A stretch of DNA of 64,000 nucleotides from the NCBI GenBank assembly GCA_038503075.1, contig JBCAML010000002.1:1364001-1428000 (forward strand), written 5' to 3'. This stretch comes from Gyromitra esculenta (taxonomy: Eukaryota; Ascomycota; Pezizomycetes; Pezizales; Discinaceae). Position 1 is the stretch's first letter. The number at the start of each line of letters is the position of its first letter. The notes under the pieces are model-generated. The model saw only the letters and a list, made by a program, of their open reading frames with translations, searched no databases and had not been told where the DNA came from. Below, piece by piece: positions 55,701 to 64,000 of the stretch. Position numbers and translations under genes: made by a program.

Positions 55701-58540
55701 GACAGTGACAACCGTGGTACTGATTGGTATCCGCTACACCTATTTTGTATTCTATACCAATATCTACGCGTAGGTATGTGGTACCTGCTCCTTAGATTTT
55801 TATATCAAAAGTCAAATCAGGAGCCTGCCAAACGAGCCTTACCTGGCGATCAACAAAAAAACCCTGGGCCTTGAAACCTCTGGTAGACTCATAAGTTCAA
55901 ATACAGATACCCTTTCCGACTGCTCCACGTCACTTAATAACCGAGCGAACCGGGGAAATTTGGGGAAACCCTCCCAAAAGATATTTGATATAATTAGGTA
56001 CAGATCGTATAACCCAAGCATTAGGCAGTCATGCGAAGCGCGGAGTTCAGCGAGGCGCAGATTAAACAACTTCTTTGCTCCCGTGGGGAAGATTTCGAGA
56101 CGAGTATCGGAAAAGAAGGGGAGGCGGGTTGTACGGTTCTTCTGCATGTTTCTTCTACTTCGCCTTTCTCTTCGTGCGCATCACCCATCGCTTCTGGCTG
56201 TCTGATAGTGTTGTCCACGTGCATCGGGGGAATTCGTTACAAAACCCGGGATGTCTCGGAGAACAGCATTAGACTCCAAGAGTCATCTCCGCAAGGCCGT
56301 CCACAACAACTTGCGATATAGCGAATGTTATTCACTGAAAGTGGCGATACCCATCACCATAAGCAGGCAAACTTGATGAGAAACCTAAAACTAGAGTCCT
56401 CAGGCTCAACTCCATCGATCCTGGCAGTCACAAACGATAGGTACAGTACATGTATGTGGTCAGTCCTCACGCAATATTTCAGCATCAGGAGCGATGATGA
56501 TACCAGTAGCCGATATGAGATGAGGAGTAATGCCCTTCAGTACATGTAATCGCCAGCTTGTTTGCGACCGCGTGGCCTTTTATTCTCTTCGAGTGTAACC
56601 AAAACAAAGCACGTTCAACCAATATCAAGCTGAAGAGAGAGAGAACAAGGTATCTAACTTACTTAACAGGGCAAGTCCAACTACATTTTGTCTTATCCGC
56701 TCCATCGAACGCATTCCCTCATTTGCATTGGCAAGGAAAAATAAGCATTTCTTCGAGATTGTGGCGAAACAAAACAAGTCACGGCGAGAAAAATCTTTTT
56801 TTTTTTTGACTCCAAACTCCGAAAAATATCGCAAGGCCAGCGAGGCGTTTGTATCAGGCAGGCGATCCTGCCGTCCGGCGATGTGAGCGATGTGAGGCGA
56901 ATATCGCGAATCGAAGTGGGTTCCAAGCCACAAATCAGGTTGAAATTTTCGCGGTTACCCAGTTGGATGGGGGGGGAAATATGTCCAACTTTGAAACTGA
57001 AATTGAAACGAGAATGTGCGAATGCTCGGGCTGTGGGAAGATGTTTACAACAATAAAGACTCTAAGCCACGAAGGGGGAGGGTTTCTGGGATTGCCCACG
57101 GGCCTTGGAGAGATTTATCCGAGTTAGATCTGCTCTGCGATGCGCCACAGGAAAAGGTGGCGACGAAAAGCACCATGACGTTGCCCAGGGAGCGTTAGCC
57201 TCTCGGTAGGCTATGAGTCAACGACTCAGATTGTGCCTTATTGGGCGACGAGAGTCATCGACGTGTTTAGGTCTAGGTTTATCTTCGGTTAGTCAGTCAG
57301 TACTGTGATTGGAGGCAGCACTCGTGGCACGTTTCACGAGGGCAACCCATCGGCAAGACCCACGCAAACGAACAATCAAGTGGAACAAAAATCAATGACT
57401 ATTGAGGCTCTTTCGGGCAGATTAAATTTGATGCGATATGGCAAGACGTTAGATAGAGACTGGCACTCTAGGTTTATTGACGTTATTGCATGCAATATCG
57501 AGATAGGGAAAGGACAGGGAGAGACAGGGCAGAGGCTCGGGGACTGGCATCCGAAAGCGGCTAGATGGGCGGGAATGCTGGTTGACGCAACACACACGCG
57601 CGCGCACTGCAGAGACACAGCCCATTTCACCTGCTCTTCCCGGGCCAGGTTCATTGGAAGGGAACAGCATTTCTTCGTATGAGAAAAGAGTCATTCTGAG
57701 GAGTGGAGGGAGGGAGGCCAGAAACATGATTGGTCCCCGTATCGTCGCGCATTATTGTGTTACGGATCGCTGATTAGATGACAAGGTTGCTGGACGACTG
57801 CTCTGTGCTGCCCAACTTGCAAGACCGACCGACCGACCGACAAACCGGCAAGGTCCAGACAGCAAATGGAAGATATGCAGCACAGCGCGAAAGTGTGAAC
57901 GATATGACGGGGGGAGTATATTAGAACTGGAAGCGACGTCTGGAGTCTCGCGCCCCAGCACAGGAATCCGAGGTAGAGCAAAGGATGCTGTATTACTATC
58001 GCTGCCGTAGAGGGACATGAGGTTGGTAATGTAATTGACGAAATGTTTGGCAAGACGGAGCTCTGGAGGTGAGGTATGTGGAGCACCAGTTGTGGAGAGC
58101 GAGAGTGAGTCTGGGTGAAGTGTGTGGGTGGAGAGCATCCATTGATCGGTAAAACCAGAGCGAGAACCAGAGCGAGCACGTTCTGTTACTCATCGGGGAC
58201 GCCCCGCCCAAAACAACAAAACCTCCTCCCCTCCGCTGGAAATCTGCTCTCTCGTCAGGCATCACACAATGAGCAGCTTCACCAATTCCCCGTTAGAATA
58301 GATACGGTTCCGATCCGTCACTCCACCCCGTTTTGAACCCTCAAACTCGTCAATATTCCTCTGTTGCTCCTCCACATCGTGTTGCTTCCGACATTCCACC
58401 GGCACCTTGAGTTCGTCGCCGGCGCCGAGACACGCTGACAGACTCATATTTCCCCTGCCCCGATAATCTGTCATTCGGGCACTTTCGCCACCAGCCCCCT
58501 CCACCCACACATTACCCACACACTCACACCACCATCGCCG
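52762..58540. other. Long intergenic region, no gene recognised
   Basis: Nearly 5.8 kb of mixed-frame short ORFs with no consistent domain or splicing pattern. TACATGTA occurs at 56447-56454 and 56541-56548. A GACC tetranucleotide repeat of about four units lies near 57826-57841. No rRNA or tRNA was seen. It may hold ncRNA or unrecognised small exons. Confidence 0.5.
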
Positions 58541-60077
58541 GCTTTGCACTCTCTGTCACTCCTGCTTGGTTACTCATTCTTCCGCTCTCTTGCTCACTCT
58601 CTCTCTTTGTCCCGCTGGTGTTTTATATATTCCCCTGCCTCAGCCGCGTCAACCTGCTTCTCTCAGCTGGGACCTGCATCCAATCATTCAAGTCGCTATT
58701 TTCCCCTTCTGCTGTCGCATCGATCTGTCAATCTGAAGTCATTCAGTACCTAGCGTGCCTGTCTCCCTGAACCAGGGCCCCACACTACTTGGTATTGTAG
58801 CTGAGCCAGCCTGTGCCACAACAAGCCCAGCTAGCCGGGTGGCCTTTCCCAGCCAGCGCCTCCCCCCCATCCCTTGATCTGTTAGTCAAGACTCATTTCA
58901 CGATCCGTGACGAGGCTCCGCCATCTCTAGGTCTACCTTGCTCACCGCCTTCGCCATTTACAAAAACACTCATCGCTACCATCGCCAAAAACCTCTCCTT
59001 CCCTTATTTTGGGAAGTATCATAATGTATCCTGAGACTATTACTAGCACCGCCGAAGGATCTCCAGCCACCTCACCCACTTGCTTCGCCACCGCTACTAC
59101 ATTCGCCTCGCCTATTACTGTTGCTGCTATCGATGCTGTTGAGCTTTCCTAAATTCTAGCCTTTTTCTCACATCAAAAATCGTCGATTTGCTTTCGCCGA
59201 TAATCGAACACATTTGAAGAATACCAGGATTACGAGGAATCATTTCTGGTTGTACAGATCACGGGTTGGGACAGTGACTTGGAAATCCTGATTTTATTGG
59301 AGTTCTGCTAAGGAGAAAAGGAGGCAACGGGGATTATTTTTTCTGGGTTGGGATTGCAATTTTCTTTATTTTCTATCTGGTTGTTTGGGGAACAGTAATC
59401 TCTGGATTTGGACCCTTGGGATTCAACTTCACGATAACTTCGACACTTTAATCGACCTATCGGCTAGTGCACTTTTTCGCTATATTTTTTCCAAAAAAAA
59501 AATAATTGCATTTTCATCAGGGATTCGGCAATTTCGGGGTTTCTTCATTTTTGTTGGTGTTATTTGCTACGGATATTTCAACGACGGTGCTGGTGGACAG
59601 ATTTGATACTTTGGAACTTTCGGCAAAAGGAAAAGGAATCGGACACGGGAAAAGAAGCTATTGGTGATTGATCTCAGTCACCTCTGCCCAGAACACCAAG
59701 CTTGCTGGAAGACGCCACCTACCTTTCGTGTCACCATCAGCCACTCTTATGAGAAGTACCTGATTTCACAACCTCAGCCCTACGCCACCTCCAGATCCAG
59801 TTACCACCATTTGACTCTGTCATATCACCATCTACTCCGCCGTTCACTCAGCCGTTCACTCAGTCACCTACTCAGCCCTTTAAGTCACAACCTACGTAAC
59901 ACTTTCGTTCAGTCACGCAGCTGAGATCGACCTAACTTCCTGAGATTGTCAGTCACCATCTGACCTTGAAGACGGAATTGGATTTTGTATATTTCATCTC
60001 GGCTTTGCTTTTCTAGTTTTTTTTCTTCCCATCATTATTCTCATCTCCACTCAATTCTTGTGTTATCCAATATAAGC
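58541..60077 (+). promoter_or_regulatory. Upstream region and probable long 5' UTR of the cyclin gene
   Basis: Pyrimidine-rich DNA (58550-58620 and 59000-59120) without a coding frame. A direct repeat of gttcactcagcc occurs at 59841-59864, followed by related CACTCAG/CTACTCAG units up to about 59877. Transcription start is not located. Confidence 0.4.
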
Positions 60078-62327
60078 ATGGACCCTATCCCTCCCGCCAC
60101 TACCTTCACACAGCACCCCCATTATCCTTATTCGCCGGCTGCCTCAATCGCTTCGTCTGCCTCATCGTCTAATTCGTCCGTCTGGTCTGTGGCTTCGGTT
60201 TCTTCGAATGCTACTTCAGTTGCTTCTAGTGCTACAACAGACGGCCTTACGGTGCCGAACACTGCCATAATTCCATCTCTCCCTCCACGGAATAGTTGGC
60301 AACAAAAAAAGCCATTTCCAATCCCAGCGGGTGTGCAAACAAAAGATGGCAGCAGTCATCCTCATCCACCACCCCCAATTGCTATCCCCGAGGAAGTGTT
60401 ACCCATTGAACAAAGGCAGAATCCACGGAGAACCAACCGACTTCTAGAGGGAGCGAGTTCGGGTTGCCCTGCTTCAGAAGCCTGTCCTCTTCCACCCGTT
60501 CCGACGCTCCAGCGGCAAGCTGACCGCAAGGTTAACTTTGTCGACAATCTCGTTGGTACGTAAAAACTCGGATCAACAATTATTCAATGACAGATAAACG
60601 TAGATGCTAAGTTAGATTATCGGTATTTTAAAGACTCTGCCGCTCAAATAGTCGAGACAATATGGCCTCCTCCGAAATTCATAGGTTGCTCAGCTGCTCC
60701 AAAGGATAAAGTTCTACCGCTCAGAACCTTTATCCAGGAGACGCTTCGGAGGTCCAGAACTAGCTACTCAACTCTGCAAGTTGCTCTGTATTATCTTATA
60801 GTCATTCGGCCGCATCTACCTCCTCGCGACTGCGATATCAATGGCATGCCCCCTGATGAAGCACAGATGACACGCGCCAAGCAATGTGGAAGAAGGATGT
60901 TCCTAGCTGCATTAATCTTGGCATCCAAGTATCTGCAGGATAGAAATTACTCAGCCCGTGCATGGAGTAAGATATCAGGATTAAATACTCAGGAGATAAA
61001 TATCAACGAGATGGCCTTTTTGGACGCTGTTAACTGGAGACTTCACATCTCCGAGACCAATTTTCAGAGGTGGACAGATCTTGTGCTGAAGTACACATCC
61101 GATCATACACCATCGCCGGTGTCTCCCATACGAACATCGCAGTGGATGGATGGAGAAGATAAAAAGAAGGAATGGTGCGAATTGATTTTGACACTCACGC
61201 CGGATTTGATTGAGGTGGAATTAACGCCTTCGGGAGGGCTGAAATCTTGCTCGGACGAAGTACTAACTTCGCCGCTTGATATCAATCCCCTCGACAGAGC
61301 GGCATCCCCTGCATCACAGGCATCGGTGACAAAACTGGGCACAGTTCAGCTGACCCCAAAAGCTCCTCTTCCACCTCGAACTCTCGAGCCCCAAATTCGG
61401 AACTGTCATGCCTTCAGTGCTCTAAATCAACCACTCCCTAAGACTACTCTAAATATCCCTCCAGCTTCATTTTGCCGATCTGGATCCTCGACACAGCTCT
61501 CTTCTGGACTTACTACCCCTGCAGTGGGTCTCGGGTCTAGAAATGACTTGCCTATGTCAACGTCAATCACCGGAAATGCCATGGCTGCTGCCGCGCATCT
61601 CGCGCATAACAATATGATATCAGGATGTACTCAAGAGAATTGGTCATTTATTCCTCGAAAGGGTTCTGATGGCGTGCCACCCCCAGTGGCGTCATCGCCA
61701 TTAACTCAAGGGCGGAGGTCATCCCTTTCGTTGAGCATGATGAGACCCACATCGCCGGCTTCATCATCATTATCATCCCCGAGCACACAATTTTCTCGAT
61801 CATCGTCAATTTGTCCCGTTCCATCACAACAATCATCCATGTTCCCTTTCAAGAGACAGAGCAGTTCCAGGATTTTTCAAACTCCTGTCCTATCACCAAA
61901 CACAACTATGTCTAGCAACGCGTTCTCTACGAGAACTAACAGTCCTGGGCGTTTGAATGAATACAGGCACATGGCACCATGCGCCTCGCCAAAATCCAGT
62001 GAAGCTGCGTTGAGCCTGAATATGTTGAAGGGGAATTGCTCGCCTTGCTCTACAGGTAGTACTACACCAACTAGTTTTCCGTCTTTGAGCCGAAAGCGAA
62101 GCTATGTGGCAAGCTCGCTAGAGTCCGATCGGACTTCAAGTGTACTCAGGATGGAGGTTACTGTGGATGAGCACACAAGTGTTACTCCAAAATTCAAGAC
62201 TTTAACGGGATTTGGATCACCGATCCTAAGCCCTGTTTTGGACCGAAGTAAACGCCTAAGGTGTGCTGTGGCTGGTGGGAACATAGGGATGATGGAAGGG
62301 ATATCAGTGCCGCAGAACGTGCGATAG
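60078..62327 (+). CDS. Pho85-type cyclin (PCL family, Pcl5-like)
   Basis: Exon 1 is 60078-60555 and exon 2 is 60604-62327; 2202 nt, 733 residues. The 48-bp intron (GTACGT...GTAG) joins GTT G to AT, restoring NLVDAKLDYRYFKDSAAQIVE. The N-terminal 160 residues are Ser/Ala/Pro-rich and disordered. The cyclin box (about residues 165-300) shows AQIVETIWPPP, PLRTFIQETLRRSRTSYSTL, LYYLIVIRPHLP, RRMFLAALILASKYLQD, ARAWSKISGL and INEMAFLDAVNWRL. This is the Pcl type, which activates the Pho85 kinase. The Ser/Thr-rich C-terminal 400 residues are low-complexity. Similarity looks best to Pcl5/ClgA-like members, which in yeast control Gcn4 turnover, but the subclass is a judgement from memory. The start ATG lies in taagcATGG, and an upstream in-frame segment without ATG was excluded. 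Confidence 0.87.
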
Positions 62328-64000
62328 GGTACTGCAGACTAGTGCCTTACTTCGTGTTGCAAGTCGTAGTTTTTTTTAAGGAGAGGCAAGCCATTAGTGT
62401 AAAATGGTGGAAGGTTTCTAGCTAGTTGGGACTTTCAGGTTACTTATTTGGAGGTCATTTGTGTTTCTTCGTTTGTTTTTAGTTTTTAGTTTACTCTCTT
62501 GTCCCTTGAGACAAAATGGTGTTGGGCCTTTTCATTCTCATCGTTGCGCTTTCCTTTCAATCCCTGTTACGTATCTGGTCGATCGTTTATTTTGCTCTAC
62601 ATTTCCGCTTTGGTTTAACGAATGGATGCTCCGAGGCCCGGAGTACCATCTTGTATGTTCTCTCATACACTCACACATACATCACACAAATGCCGAAATT
62701 TAGAGTTTAGGAATCATAGGCCTAGCCTCAATCGATCGATCGAACGGTCGAAATGTGCAGAACTGCGGCGGCTCAGCCGATATGACGAGCAGCGGTCGCT
62801 GAGACCTTGATTACGACGAGCAGGATGAGTGAAGGAGTGGCGTGGCTCTACCGTGATTGTGAGTTTCTGGGAGGCTTGCGGTTTTTCTGATTGGATTTAG
62901 GTTCGATCTTAAGTGCATGAATCTTACTTTGACTACCAATAACCATGCATTTGCTTTGCGAGTCGCAGTGTCTTATCCTATGCGGGAAGATACCTCATAT
63001 CTGCAATCACGACAGTATATACGAGACAAGTAACCAACTCGCTTCCCACTCCAGAATACGGTGTGAAACCACATTACTAGAACTTTGAGATCAAATCTCG
63101 TTGTTCCCTGCGGCTTTTGTTTGAAATTGATGCGGCAAGCCAAGGAGAGAGGTTAAGGATGGGGAATAGTAAGCATAGAATTCCCTGGAAAGAACTTTCG
63201 CTGTCGAGTGATATTTTATGACACAAAAACTATCTGTAACACACGCAAGCACAGCTGAGCGACTGCGCCATGACAGAGATATTGCTTACATCTCAGATGA
63301 TACGACTAATACATTTTACAGTTGTGGTGGAGGCGTCCAAGAACCCGGAAAGCCGGCGCCTCTGTCGTCATGTCGCCTAGTCATAAAACCAGCGAGGTGG
63401 GAGTCACCGTACGAATCAACTTGAATACTAAACAGAGGCCAGGAACTTGGCTTCAGTGCAGGAGGGGACCTCCCCTCCTTCTTCCTCTACTATTAGGTCT
63501 CGTGGATGCTTTTCTTAAGTTGTCTACTACAACAATAACTACATGCAGCTATACGTGTAGTTTGTTTTTTTTTTTTTTAGCTGCTAGTCGAAATATCAAA
63601 GGTACCGATTGAATGGAAAACAGGTGCAAGCCAAGTAGTGATTCGCAAGGCCATTCGAGCTATTGAGATAATATACCAAAATTATTATTATCCACATCAC
63701 TGTTTAGATCGCGGCGGATGTGCATGGTAAGCCCTATGAACTACACGTATGTTCTGCATATCGTGAATTACATATACATATAGTACGTACAGTGTGGTCC
63801 ACGAGGCATGGCCGCTCGAGGCATGTGTGGCTGCTCGCCTCGAGCCACTCGAGCATTCAAGTTAAATCATAAGTTGATTGTTGTTTAGACGAGCCTGTGT
63901 GTTCCAGGACCGTTACTAGGCATGATTGGTGGAAAGAAAATAGCTATAGTTTGGGGGATGTTTCTAGCGAAACAGCTTGACTTTATAATATCCTAGCTAG
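62328..64000. other. 3' flank and intergenic region, no gene recognised
   Basis: No reliable frame. There are GATC repeats near 62732-62745 and a T-run near 63568. A 9-bp GC-rich inverted repeat GCTCGAGGC...GCCTCGAGC lies at 63814-63822 and 63837-63845. Confidence 0.5.

Noticed and set aside
57212..57227. Gcn4-like TGAGTCA and nearby GACTCA as control sites for the Pcl5-like cyclin
   Set aside because: They lie about 2.9 kb upstream of the start codon, and single 7-mers occur by chance.
57752..58179. Overlapping minus-strand frames of 128 and 139 codons
   Set aside because: Low-complexity composition and mutually exclusive frames in GC-balanced DNA; no domain seen.
43759..58540. tRNA or rRNA genes in the long intergenic regions
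   Set aside because: I scanned for cloverleaf-like arms and the T-loop GTTCRANNC motif and found nothing convincing; a covariance search would be decisive.
1..64000. CRISPR array
   Set aside because: The repeated units are 400-bp LTRs, not short evenly spaced repeats, and the genome is eukaryotic.

Overview
The window looks like nuclear DNA of a filamentous ascomycete. The genes carry short introns (48-74 bp, GT...AG), and their products match fungal families: an Rqt4/TRIP4-type zinc-finger protein, an Shb17-type histidine phosphatase and a Pho85-type cyclin. Long, gene-poor intergenic stretches and a very large load of Ty3/gypsy chromovirus copies suggest a repeat-rich genome such as a Pezizomycetes truffle or morel relative; that placement is inference only. 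Layout: (1) 1-1.5 kb, the 3' part of an RQT4/TRIP4-like gene. (2) 2.6-43.8 kb, a nested graveyard of LTR retrotransposons. Two related chromovirus families dominate, here called A (LTR about 410 bp, TTTCATGG...TTGAGA) and B (LTR about 415 bp, TTTCACGG...CGTGAGA). A third family is seen only as 0.9-kb LTRs (C, TGTTA...TTACA), and there are Ty1/copia scraps. (3) 45.6-48.6 kb, a large unrecognised protein gene with one intron. (4) 51.1-52.8 kb, a divergent pair: a five-exon SHB17-like gene with a 13-nt microexon, and an 86-residue membrane-anchored protein. (5) 60.1-62.3 kb, a Pho85-type cyclin. The remainder is intergenic. Target-site duplications (TSDs) let much of the repeat history be read. 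A family-B element sits in the gag of an older B element (13431-25524) and itself carries a family-A element (17448-23251) and a solo A LTR. A second B element (36000-42714, TSD TCGCG) sits inside an A LTR and has two solo A LTRs in its own 5' LTR. Nine solo A LTRs and two solo B LTRs have recognisable 5-bp TSDs. One solo B LTR was split by LTR C and then partly inverted; reversing a 66-bp segment restores two TSDs at once. The most interesting signals are RNA-level features of families A and B: a TTTAAAC slippery site touching the gag stop codon and followed by a hairpin with compensatory changes (a -1 frameshift signal for gag-pol); a 9-nt complementarity between the sequence just after the 5' LTR and a conserved motif about 50 bp after the LTR TATA box (a Tf1-like self-priming arrangement, without an obvious tRNA primer site); and a conserved two-stem fold with an RGATA loop at the U5 end of both LTR families, supported by covariation. 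Almost every element is dead, with recurrent CGA-to-TGA stops that point to CpG deamination rather than classic CpA-directed RIP.
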